Source: Undibacterium cyanobacteriorum (GTDB lineage Bacteria; Pseudomonadota; Gammaproteobacteria; Burkholderiales; Burkholderiaceae_D). From it: a stretch of 64,000 nucleotides of DNA. A program made the translations under genes and the position numbers. Shown one piece after another: positions 41,801-49,000 of the stretch (its first letter is position 1; the number at the start of each line of letters is the position of its first letter). Location: assembly GCF_031326225.1 (NCBI RefSeq), contig NZ_CP133720.1, positions 2,914,001 to 2,978,000 of the forward strand. The letters run 5' to 3'. Under the pieces are notes generated by a model. The model was not told the DNA's origin, made no database searches, and saw nothing but the letters and a program-made list of their open reading frames with translations.

Positions 41801-43039
41801 AATGGTGTAGGCGAAGCTGGTGCTGCTGGAAGACGCGTTCGTCAAGGTCACTGTGTGGACCAGTGCTGTTCCTTCTGTCTGTGTATCGCTTGTGACAGAA
41901 CTGATCGTTGGTGCGGCATCGTCATCGGTAATCGTACCGACTGCGCTCACACCACCGACACTGACGTTGTACGTTTCATTCGCTTCGTCGATCGTATCTT
42001 GTGTACTTGGTACCGTGATCGTGAAGCTGGTTACACCGGCTGGAACGATCAAGTTACCACCGACCAACGTCACACCGTTCGAGAACGTTGGTGTGCCGTA
42101 GTCCGTACCACTCGTGGCTGTGCCACCGCCAATGGTGTAGGCGAAGCTGGTACTGCTCGAAGACGCGTTCGTCAAGGTCACTGTATGGACCAGTGCTGTG
42201 CCTTCTGTCTGTGTATCGCTTGTCACAGAACTGATCGTTGGTGCTGCATCATCATCCGTAATCGTACCGACTGCGCTCACACCACCGACACTGACGTTGT
42301 AGGTTTCATTCGGTTCGTCGATCGTGTCTTGTGTACTTGGCACCGTGATCGTGAAGCTGGTTACACCGGCTGGAACGATCAAGTTACCACCGACCAAAGT
42401 CACACCATTCGAGAACGTTGGGGTACCGTAGTCCGTGCCACTTGTGGCTGTGCCACCGCCGATTGTGTAGGCGAAGCTGGTGCTGCTCGAAGACGCGTTC
42501 GTCAAGGTCACTGTGTGGACCAGTGCTGTGCCTTCTGTCTGCGTATCGCTTGTCACAGAACTGATGGTTGGTGCGGCATCGTCATCAGTGATCGTACCTG
42601 TAGCACTCACACCACCAACACTAACGTTGTAGGTTTCATTCGCTTCGTCGATCGTATCTTGCGTACTCGGTACGGTGATCGTGAAGCTCGTCACACCGGC
42701 TGGAACGATCAAGTTACCACCGACCAAAGTCACACCGTTCGAGAACGTTGGTGTACCGTAGTCGGTACCACTTGTGGCTGTGCCACCGCCAATGGTGTAG
42801 GCGAAGCTGGTGCTGCTGGAAGACGCATTCGTCAAGGTCACTGTATGGACCAGTGCTGTGCCTTCTGTCTGTGTATCGCTTGTCACAGAACTGATCGTTG
42901 GTGCTGCGTCGTCATCGGTAATCGTTGCTGTACCGAGTGCGGATGCGTTGCTTGTCGTGCCAGCCGTACGTGTCGCCGTTAATGTGAAAGTCTCATCGAT
43001 TTCGTCGATCGTATCACTAGTGATTGGCGTACGTACCAA
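26822..43039 (-). CDS. Giant LapA-like RTX adhesin, C-terminal part (frame separated from its N-terminal half)
   Basis: Surface adhesin segment of up to 5405 residues. The first residues continue a Calx-beta-like domain cut by the frameshift near 43,051, so this is not a separate gene. In order: 27 copies of a 110-residue repeat starting 'PTISSVTSDTQTEG'; seven copies of a 247-residue pair of Calx-beta-like domains; a cadherin-like region (about 4735-4860); a jelly-roll, sugar-binding-like domain (about 4935-5095, 'GGTNWLELNNADAAG'); RTX nonapeptides ('GGAGNDTLVGNGGNDVLIGG', about 5237-5280); and the type I secretion C-terminal signal ending 'LISKGKLVTD'. As it stands it lacks an N-terminal retention module and probably a translation start. 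Export would use LapB, LapC and the TolC-like channel. Confidence 0.9.
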   Translation of the reverse strand: MVRTPITSDTIDEIDETFTLTATRTAGTTSNASALGTATITDDDAAPTISSVTSDTQTEGTALVHTVTLTNASSSSTSFAYTIGGGTATSGTDYGTPTFSNGVTLVGGNLIVPAGVTSFTITVPSTQDTIDEANETYNVSVGGVSATGTITDDDAAPTISSVTSDTQTEGTALVHTVTLTNASSSSTSFAYTIGGGTATSGTDYGTPTFSNGVTLVGGNLIVPAGVTSFTITVPSTQDTIDEPNETYNVSVGGVSAVGTITDDDAAPTISSVTSDTQTEGTALVHTVTLTNASSSSTSFAYTIGGGTATSGTDYGTPTFSNGVTLVGGNLIVPAGVTSFTITVPSTQDTIDEANETYNVSVGGVSAVGTITDDDAAPTISSVTSDTQTEGTALVHTVTLTNASSSSTSFAYTIGGGTATSGTDYGTPTFSNGVTLVGGNLIVPAGVTSFTITVPTTDDVVSESSENYNVSVGGVSATGTITDNDGAPTISSVTSDTQTEGTALVHTVTLTNASSSSTSFAYTIGGGTATSGTDYGTPTFSNGVTLVGGNLIVPAGVTSFTITVPSTQDTIDEPNETYNVSVGGVSAVGTVTDDDASPTISSVTSDTQTEGTALVHTVTLTNASSSSTSFAYTIGGGTATSGTDYGTPTFSNGVTLVGGNLIVPAGVTSFTITVPSTQDTIDEPNETYNVSVGGVSAVGTITDDDAAPTISSVTSDTQTEGTSLVHTVTLTNASSSSTSFAYTIGGGTATSGTDYGTPTFSNGVTLVGGNLIVPAGVTSFTITVPSTQDTIDEANETYNVSVGGVSAVGTITDDDAAPTISSVTSDTQTEGTALVHTVTLTNASSSSTSFAYTIGGGTATSGTDYGTPTFSNGVTLVGGNLIVPAGVTSFTITVPTTDDVVSESSENYNVSVGGVSATGTITDNDGAPTISSVTSDTQTEGTALVHTVTLTNASSSSTSFAYTIGGGTATSGTDYGTPTFSNGVTLVGGNLIVPAGVTSFTITVPSTQDTIDEANETYNVSVGGVSATGTITDDDAAPTISSVTSDTQTEGTALVHTVTLTNASSSSTSFAYTIGGGTATSGTDYGTPTFSNGVTLVGGNLIVPAGVTSFTITVPSTQDTIDEPNETYNVSVGGVSAVGTITDDDAAPTISSVTSDTQTEGTALVHTVTLTNASSSSTSFAYTIGGGTATSGTDYGTPTFSNGVTLVGGNLIVPAGVTSFTITVPSTQDTIDEANETYNVSVGGVSAVGTITDDDAAPTISSVTSDTQTEGTALVHTVTLTNASSSSTSFAYTIGGGTATSGTDYGTPTFSNGVTLVGGNLIVPAGVTSFTITVPSTQDTIDEANETYNVSVGGVSAVGTITDDDAAPTISSVTSDTQTEGTALVHTVTLTNASSSSTSFAYTIGGGTATSGTDYGTPTFSNGVTLVGGNLIVPAGVTSFTITVPSTQDTIDEANETYNVSVGGVSAVGTITDDDAAPTISSVTSDTQTEGTALVHTVTLTNASSSSTSFAYTIGGGTATSGTDYGTPTFSNGVTLVGGNLIVPAGVTSFTITVPTADDVVSESSENYNVSVGGVSATGTITDNDGAPTISSVTSDTQTEGTALVHTVTLTNASSSSTSFAYTIGGGTATSGTDYGTPTFSNGVTLVGGNLIVPAGVTSFTITVPSTQDTIDEANETYNVSVGGVSAVGTITDDDAAPTISSVTSDTQTEGTALVHTVTLTNASSSSTSFAYTIGGGTATSGTDYGTPTFSNGVTLVGGNLIVPAGVTSFTITVPTTDDVVSESSENYNVSVGGVSATGTITDNDGAPTISSVTSDTQTEGTALVHTVTLTNASSSSTSFAYTIGGGTATSGTDYGTPTFSNGVTLVGGNLIVPAGVTSFTITVPSTQDTIDEANETYNVSVGGVSATGTITDDDAAPTISSVTSDTQTEGTALVHTVTLTNASSSSTSFAYTIGGGTATSGTDYGTPTFSNGVTLVGGNLIVPAGVTSFTITVPSTQDTIDEPNETYNVSVGGVSAVGTITDDDAAPTISSVTSDTQTEGTALVHTVTLTNASSSSTSFAYTIGGGTATSGTDYGTPTFSNGVTLVGGNLIVPAGVTSFTITVPSTQDTIDEANETYNVSVGGVSAVGTITDDDAAPTISSVTSDTQTEGTALVHTVTLTNASSSSTSFAYTIGGGTATSGTDYGTPTFSNGVTLVGGNLIVPAGVTSFTITVPSTQDTIDEANETYNVSVGGVSAVGTITDDDAAPTISSVTSDTQTEGTALVHTVTLTNASSSSTSFAYTIGGGTATSGTDYGTPTFSNGVTLVGGNLIVPAGVTSFTITVPSTQDTIDEANETYNVSVGGVSATGTITDDDAAPTISSVTSDTQTEGTSLVHTVTLTNASSSSTSFAYTIGGGTATSGTDYGTPTFSNGVTLVGGNLIVPAGVTSFTITVPSTQDTIDEPNETYNVSVGGVSAVGTITDDDAAPTISSVTSDTQTEGTALVHTVTLTNASSSSTSFAYTIGGGTATSGTDYGTPTFSNGVTLVGGNLIVPAGVTSFTITVPSTQDTIDEANETYNVSVGGVSAVGTITDDDAAPTISSVTSDTQTEGTALVHTVTLTNASSSSTSFAYTIGGGTATSGTDYGTPTFSNGVTLVGGNLIVPAGVTSFTITVPSTQDTIDEANETYNVSVGGVSATGAITDDDAAPTISSVTSDTQTEGTSLVHTVTLTNASSSSTSFAYTIGGGTATSGTDYGTPTFSNGVTLVGGNLIVPAGVTSFTITVPSTQDTIDEPNETYNVSVGGVSAVGTITDDDAAPTISSVTSDTQTEGTALVHTVTLTNASSSSTSFAYTIGGGTATSGTDYGTPTFSNGVTLVGGNLIVPAGVTSFTITVPSTQDTIDEANETYNVSVGGVSAVGTITDDDAAPTISSVTSDTQTEGTALVHTVTLTNTSSSSTSFAYTIGGGTATSGTDYGTPTFSNGVTLVGGNLIVPAGVTSFTITVPTTDDVVSESSENYNVSVGGVSATGTITDNDGAPSLSINDITVNEAAGTATFTVTLSAASGQTVSVGYNTSNGTATAGSDYTSTTGTLTFAPGVTTQTITVNIANDAPAIFEGAETFNVNLVTPTNATIADNLGVGTIRDDGTGTGGTDNDTPTLSVSSPTVAESAGFAQFTISLNNASTTATTVSLALANGTATGTGTDYGSGTATNLQVSTDGGLNWTNATTATIAAGATSVLVRTPITEDTLDEIDETFTLTATRTAGTTTNASAVGTATITDNDATPSLSINDITVNEAAGTATFTVTLSAASGQTVTVGYNTSNGTATAGSDYTSTTGTLTFAPGVTTQTITVNIANDAPAIFEGAETFNVNLVTPTNATIADNLGVGTIRDDGTGTGGTDNDTPTLSVSSPTVAESAGFAQFTISLNNASTTATTVSLALANGTATGTGTDYGSGTATNLQVSTDGGLNWTNATTATIAAGATSVLVRTPITEDTLDEIDETFTLTATRTAGTTTNASAVGTATITDNDATPSLSINDITVNEAAGTATFTVTLSAASGQTVTVGYNTSNGTATAGSDYTSTTGTLTFAPGVTTQTITVNIANDAPAIFEGAETFNVNLVTPTNATIADNLGVGTIRDDGTGTGGTDNDTPTLSVSSPTVAESAGFAQFTISLNNASTTATTVSLALANGTATGTGTDYGSGTATNLQVSTDGGLNWTNATTATIAAGATSVLVRTPITEDTLDEIDETFTLTATRTAGTTTNASAVGTATITDNDATPSLSINDITVNEAAGTATFTVTLSAASGQTVTVGYNTSNGTATAGSDYTSTTGTLTFAPGVTTQTITVNIANDAPAIFEGAETFNVNLVTPTNATIADNLGVGTIRDDGTGTGGTDNDTPTLSVSSPTVAESAGFAQFTISLNNASTTATTVSLALANGTATGTGTDYGSGTATNLQVSTDGGLNWTNATTATIAAGATSVLVRTPITEDTLDEIDETFTLTATRTAGTTTNASAVGTATITDNDATPSLSINDITVNEAAGTATFTVTLSAASGQTVTVGYNTSNGTATAGSDYTSTTGTLTFAPGVTTQTITVNIANDAPAIFEGAETFNVNLVTPTNATIADNLGVGTIRDDGTGTGGTDNDTPTLSVSSPTVAESAGFAQFTISLNNASTTATTVSLALANGTATGTGTDYGSGTATNLQVSTDGGLNWTNATTATIAAGATSVLVRTPITEDTLDEIDETFTLTATRTAGTTTNASAVGTATITDNDATPSLSINDITVNEAAGTATFTVTLSAASGQTVTVGYNTSNGTATAGSDYTSTTGTLTFAPGVTTQTITVNIANDAPAIFEGAETFNVNLVTPTNATIADNLGVGTIRDDGTGTGGTDNDTPTLSVSSPTVAESAGFAQFTISLNNASTTATTVSLALANGTATGTGTDYGSGTATNLQVSTDGGLNWTNATTATIAAGATSVLVRTPITEDTLDEIDETFTLTATRTAGTTTNASAVGTATITDNDATPSLSINDITVNEAAGTATFTVTLSAASGQTVTVGYNTSNGTATAGSDYTSTTGTLTFAPGVTTQTITVNIANDAPAIFEGAETFNVNLVTPTNATIADNLGVGTIRDDGTGTGGTDNDTPTLSVSSPTVAESAGFAQFTISLNNASTTATTVSLALANGTATGTGTDYGSGTATNLQVSTDGGLNWTNATTATIAAGATSVLVRTPIVEDTLIETSETFTLTATRTAGTTTNASALGTATITDNDFAPVAANGSVYINEDAASVITGAGSVIGGTYLFGWNDFGITDANAGDTLSVKIMSLPANGTLQFFNGASWVAVVAGTTTLTQAQIGSNSLRFVPAANQSGDSSFASAGVGNLKNDYATFTYQGVDAAGHTSSTATLTVDVKPVADTPTVSTTNFTKATLFTTSWEAADTGIAQTTLNPNTTSTAYTTTTTLSGWTRVDTPDNFAGGTNSFEIWSAGDTITGQNGTGYTIATGAPGGGTNWLELNNADAAGALIQTLGISRNVTTVAGHVYDLSLYYAGRNGFSTDFTRMTVYVDGVKVASYASSSPNDALNWENLHFSFVGTGASQQIRIVTDPIQYNSSGRGAMIDNITLTEMQGMLAGNAVSGTRTEIALSSYVSGALSDTDGSEVLSYTFTNLPAGANIITAAHPSGFTVVGGSVTVPGAELASAKLQLLSTYSGDLTLGVTAVATEPNASTASSTSANVTFTILSGMGADGYDYVYGNNVGLVATPNNANTLNGGANNDWMSGGAGNDTLVGNGGNDVLIGGQGSDSLTGSAGADTFKWSLNDNGTNAAQAIDTISDFATGTYASGGDRLDLRDLLSGESAATLDKFIHFSWNGTNTTAFISATGAFTAGHAVGGTFTDVTNNSVQQIVFAGVNLTSGFTTDLQVINDLISKGKLVTD
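28808..33995 (-). repeat. Tandem 741-bp repeats (7 copies) in the adhesin
   Basis: The period is exactly 741 bp (247 residues): 'SLSINDITVNEAAG' recurs at about 29,520, 30,260, 31,000, 31,740, 32,480, 33,225 and 33,965. Each unit holds two Calx-beta-like domains. The inner copies look identical, while the first and last share variant bases (for example near 29,331 and 33,771). Boundaries are approximate. Confidence 0.93.
33995..42905 (-). repeat. Tandem 330-bp repeats (27 copies) in the adhesin
   Basis: The period is exactly 330 bp: the block ending 'CTGATCGTTG' (or a one-base variant) recurs at 34,320 + 330n up to 42,900, giving 27 units of 110 residues. Units differ at a few places only (DEANET/DEPNET, VSAV/VSAT, and a 'VVSESSENYN' type in 5 of 27). 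Higher-order copies 2,640 bp (8 units) and 990 bp (3 units) apart are present. Boundaries are approximate. Confidence 0.95.
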
Positions 43040-46000
43040 GACGCTCGTCGAAATTCAAGCCACCATCGGTCGATACTTGAATATTCGTCGCCGTCGCACT
43101 ACCGTAATCAACACCTGTGCCTGTTGCACTGCCATTGGCCAATGCCAAGCCTACCGTGGTAGCGGTCGTTGTTGCATTACTCAAACTCACAGTAAATTGT
43201 GCGAAGCCTGCTGATTCAGACACAACTGGGCTCGAAACACTCAAGCTTGGCGTGTCATCATCACCACCGCCTGTACCTGTACCATCATCGTGGATCGTGG
43301 TCGTCACGCTACCCGCGGCAATCGTCGCATTGCTTGGGCTGCTCAAATTCACTTGGAAATTCTCTGCGCCTTCAAACACCGCGTCATTGTTGATCGTGAC
43401 CGTGAAGGTCTTGGTCGTTTCGCCTGGGGCAAACGTCAAGGTACCTGTGGATGCAGTAAAGTCGCTACCAGCAATCGCTGTGCCATTCGCGGTGCCATAG
43501 TTCACACTCACACTCGCTGGACTCGCACTGCTCAAGCTCACCGTGTATGTGATCGTACCTGCCGCTTCGTTCACATCAATTGGACCACTCAAGCTGATCG
43601 TAGGGACTGCGCCATCCGTGATCGTGCCTGTGCCTGTCACTGCTGTGACGTTTTGAGCTGTCGCTGCGCTCAAACTGATTGTTTCGCTGCCTTCGATCAC
43701 ACCGTCGTTGATTGTCGCAACACGTACTTGGAAGCTGCTGCTACCTGCTGGAACGCTGACACTACCGGTCAATGGGTTCCAGTTCACACCATCCGTTGAA
43801 TACTCTTGAGCGCCTGTATCGGTACCCAAGGTCGCTGTACCGGAACTTGGTGTCACACTAACATTCGTTGCCGTGGTGCTGGTGCCACTCAAGTTCACTG
43901 TGAAGACTAAGTTGCCGCCTTCGCCTACAGTTGGGCTCGATACACTCGTTACCACCAAGCGGTCATCATCACCACCGCCTGTACCCGTTCCATCATCATG
44001 GATCGTGGTCGTCACACTACCCGCGGCAATCGTCGCATTGCTTGGGCTGCTCAAATTCACTTGGAAATTCTCTGCGCCTTCAAACACCGCGTCATTGTTG
44101 ATCGTGACCGTGAAGGTCTTGGTCGTTTCGCCTGGGGCAAACGTCAAGGTACCTGTGGATGCAGTAAAGTCGCTACCAGCAATCGCTGTGCCATTCGCGG
44201 TGCCATAGTCGACACTCACACTCGCTGGGCTCGCACTGCTCAAGCTCACTGTGTACGTGATCGTTCCTGCCGCTTCGTTCACATCAATTGGACCACTCAA
44301 GCTGATCGTGGGCACTGCGCCATCTGTGATCGTGCCTGTGCCTGTCACTGCTGTGACGTTTTGAGCTGTCGCTGCGCTCAAGCTGATCGTTTCGCTGCCT
44401 TCGATCACACCATCGTTGATTGTCGCAACACGTACTTGGAAGCTGCTACTACCTGCTGGAACGCTGACACTACCGGTCAATGGATTCCAGTTCACACCGT
44501 CTGTGGAATATTCTTGGGCGCCTGTATCGGTACCCAAGGTCGCTGTACCGGAACTTGGTGTCACACTGACATTCGTTGCCGTGGTGCTGGTGCCACTCAA
44601 GTTCACTGTGAAGACTAAGTTGCCGCCTTCGCCCACCGTTGGACTGCTGACGGAGGTCACAACCAAGCGGTCATCATCACCACCGCCTGTACCCGTTCCA
44701 TCATCATGGATCGTGGTCGTCACACTACCCGCGGCAATCGTCGCATTGCTTGGGCTGCTCAAATTCACTTGGAAATTCTCTGCGCCTTCAAACACCGCGT
44801 CGTTGTTGATCGTGACCGTGAAGGTCTTGGTAGTTTCACCTGGGGCAAAGGTCAAAGTGCCTGTGGATGCTGCGAAGTCGCTACCAGCAATCGCGGTACC
44901 GTTCGCGGTGCCATAGTTCACACTCACACTCGCTGGACTCGCACTGCTCAAGCTCACCGTGTATGTGATCGTACCTGCCGCTTCGTTCACATCAATTGGA
45001 CCACTCAAGCTGATCGTAGGGACTGCGCCATCCGTGATCGTGCCTGTGCCTGTCACTGCTGTGACGTTTTGAGCTGTCGCTGCGCTCAAACTGATTGTTT
45101 CGCTGCCTTCGATCACGCCATCGTTGATTGTCGCAACACGTACTTGGAAGCTGCTGCTACCTGCTGGAACGCTGACACTACCGGTCAATGGGTTCCAGTT
45201 CACACCATCCGTTGAATACTCTTGAGCGCCTGTATCGGTACCCAAGGTCGCTGTACCGGAACTTGGTGTCACACTAACATTCGTTGCCGTGGTGCTGGTG
45301 CCACTCAAGTTCACTGTGAAGACTAAGTTGCCGCCTTCGCCTACAGTTGGGCTCGATACACTCGTTACCACCAAGCGGTCATCATCACCACCGCCTGTAC
45401 CCGTTCCATCATCATGGATCGTGGTCGTCACACTACCCGCGGCAATCGTCGCATTGCTTGGGCTGCTCAAATTCACTTGGAAATTCTCTGCGCCTTCAAA
45501 CACCGCGTCATTGTTGATCGTGACCGTGAAGGTCTTGGTCGTTTCGCCTGGGGCAAACGTCAAGGTACCTGTGGATGCAGTAAAGTCGCTACCAGCAATC
45601 GCTGTGCCATTCGCGGTGCCATAGTCGACACTCACACTCGCTGGGCTCGCACTGCTCAAGCTCACTGTGTACGTGATCGTACCCGCGGCTTCGTTCACAT
45701 CAATTGGACCACTCAAGCTGATCGTGGGCACCGCGCCATCCGTGATCGTGCCTGTGCCTGTCACTGCTGTGACGTTCTGGGCTGTCGCTGCGCTCAAGCT
45801 GATCGTTTCGCTGCCTTCGATCACACCATCGTTGATTGTCGCAACACGTACTTGGAAGCTGCTACTACCTGCTGGAACGCTGACACTACCGGTCAATGGA
45901 TTCCAGTTCACACCGTCTGTGGAATATTCTTGGGCGCCTGTATCGGTACCCAAGGTCGCTGTACCGGAACTTGGTGTCACACTGACATTCGTTGCCGTGG

Positions 46001-49000
46001 TGCTGGTGCCACTCAAGTTCACTGTGAAGACTAAGTTGCCGCCTTCGCCCACCGTTGGACTGCTGACGGAGGTCACAACCAAGCGGTCATCATCACCACC
46101 GCCTGTACCCGTTCCATCATCATGGATCGTGGTCGTCACACTACCCGCGGCAATCGTCGCATTGCTTGGGCTGCTCAAATTCACTTGGAAATTCTCTGCG
46201 CCTTCAAACACCGCGTCATTGTTGATCGTGACCGTGAAGGTCTTGGTCGTTTCGCCTGGGGCAAACGTCAAGGTACCTGTGGATGCAGTAAAGTCGCTAC
46301 CAGCAATCGCTGTGCCATTCGCGGTGCCATAGTTCACACTCACACTCGCTGGACTCGCACTGCTCAAGCTCACCGTGTATGTGATCGTACCTGCCGCTTC
46401 GTTCACATCAATTGGACCACTCAAGCTGATCGTAGGGACTGCGCCATCCGTGATCGTGCCTGTGCCTGTCACTGCTGTGACGTTTTGAGCTGTCGCTGCG
46501 CTCAAACTGATTGTTTCGCTGCCTTCGATCACACCGTCGTTGATTGTCGCAACACGTACTTGGAAGCTGCTGCTACCTGCTGGAACGCTGACACTACCGG
46601 TCAATGGGTTCCAGTTCACACCATCCGTTGAATACTCTTGAGCGCCTGTATCGGTACCCAATGTCGCTGTACCGGAACTTGGTGTCACACTGACATTCGT
46701 TGCCGTGGTGCTGGTGCCACTCAAGTTCACTGTGAAGACTAAGTTGCCGCCTTCGCCCACAGTTGGACTGCTGACGGAGGTCACAACCAAGCGGTCATCA
46801 TCACCACCGCCTGTACCCGTTCCATCATCATGGATCGTGGTCGTCACACTACCCGCGGCAATCGTCGCATTGCTTGGGCTGCTCAAATTCACTTGGAAAT
46901 TCTCTGCGCCTTCAAACACCGCGTCGTTGTTGATCGTGACCGTAAAGGTCTTGGTCGTTTCACCTGGAGCAAACGTCAACGTGCCTGTGGATGCGGCGAA
47001 GTCGCTACCGGCAATCGCGGTGCCGTTCGCGGTGCCATAGTCGACACTCACACTCGCTGGACTCGCACTGCTCAAGCTCACTGTGTATGTGATCGTACCT
47101 GCGGCTTCGTTCACATCAATTGGGCCACTCAAGCTGATCGTCGGCACTGCGCCATCTGTGATCGTACCTGTGCCTGTCACTGCTGTGACATTTTGAGCTG
47201 TCGCTGCGCTCAAACTGATTGTTTCGCTGCCTTCGATCACACCGTCGTTGATTGTCGCAACACGTACTTGGAAGCTGCTGCTACCTGCTGGAACGCTGAC
47301 ACTACCGGTCAATGGGTTCCAGTTCACACCATCCGTTGAATACTCTTGAGCGCCTGTATCGGTACCCAATGTCGCTGTACCGGAACTTGGTGTCACACTG
47401 ACATTCGTTGCCGTGGTGCTGGTGCCACTCAAGTTCACTGTGAAGACTAAGTTGCCGCCTTCGCCCACAGTTGGACTGCTGACGGAGGTCACAACCAAGC
47501 GGTCATCATCACCACCGCCTGTACCCGTTCCATCATCATGGATCGTGGTCGTCACACTACCCGCGGCAATCGTCGCATTGCTTGGGCTGCTCAAATTCAC
47601 TTGGAAATTCTCTGCGCCTTCAAACACCGCGTCGTTGTTGATCGTGACCGTAAAGGTCTTGGTCGTTTCACCTGGAGCAAACGTCAACGTGCCTGTGGAT
47701 GCGGCGAAGTCGCTACCGGCAATCGCGGTGCCGTTCGCGGTGCCATAGTCGACACTCACACTCGCTGGACTCGCACTGCTCAAGCTCACTGTGTATGTGA
47801 TCGTACCTGCGGCTTCGTTCACATCAATTGGGCCACTCAAGCTGATCGTCGGCACTGCGCCATCTGTGATCGTACCTGTGCCTGTCACTGCTGTGACATT
47901 TTGAGCTGTCGCTGCGCTCAAGCTGATGGTTTCGCTGCCTTCGATCACACCATCGTTGATCGTCGCAATGCGGACTTGGAAGCTGCTGCTACCCGCTGGA
48001 ACACTGACACTACCGGTCAATGGGTTCCAGTTCACACCGTCTGTGGAATATTCTTGGGCGCCTGTATCGGTACCCAAGGTCGCTGTACCGGAACTTGGTG
48101 TCACACTGACATTCGTTGCCGTGGTGCTGGTGCCACTCAAGTTCACTGTGAAGACTAAGTTGCCGCCTTCGCCCACCGTTGGACTGCTGACGGAGGTCAC
48201 AACCAAGCGGTCATCATCACCACCGCCTGTACCCGTTCCATCATCATGGATCGTGGTCGTCACACTACCCGCGGCAATCGTCGCATTGCTTGGGCTGCTC
48301 AAATTCACTTGGAAATTCTCTGCGCCTTCAAACACCGCGTCGTTGTTGATCGTGACCGTGAAGGTCTTGGTCGTTTCGCCTGGGGCAAACGTCAAGGTAC
48401 CTGTCGATGCAGTAAAGTCGCTACCAGCAATCGCTGTGCCATTCGCGGTGCCATAGTTCACACTCACACTCGCTGGGCTCGCACTGCTCAAGCTCACCGT
48501 GTATGTGATCGTACCTGCCGCTTCGTTCACATCAATTGGACCACTCAAGCTGATCGTAGGGACTGCGCCATCTGTGATCGTGCCTGTGCCTGTCACTGCT
48601 GTGACATTTTGAGCTGTCGCTGCGCTCAAGCTGATTGTTTCGCTGCCTTCGATCACACCGTCGTTGATTGTCGCAACACGTACTTGGAAGCTGCTGCTAC
48701 CTGCTGGAACGCTGACACTACCGGTCAATGGGTTCCAGTTCACACCATCCGTTGAATACTCTTGAGCGCCTGTATCGGTACCCAATGTCGCTGTACCGGA
48801 ACTTGGTGTCACACTGACATTCGTTGCCGTGGTGCTGGTGCCACTCAAGTTCACTGTGAAGACTAAGTTGCCGCCTTCGCCCACAGTTGGACTGCTGACG
48901 GAGGTCACAACCAAGCGGTCATCATCACCGCCACCACCGCCAGTGCCATCATCTTTAATAGTTCCAACGCCTTGATTATCAGAAATGATCGCATTTGTTG

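Noticed and set aside
34265..42982. Long plus-strand frames (up to 481 codons, Cys-rich, several identical copies) opposite the 330-bp repeats
   Set aside because: They are shadows of the adhesin. A repeat length divisible by three keeps any stop-free antisense frame open in every copy. No ribosome-binding sites or family resemblance.
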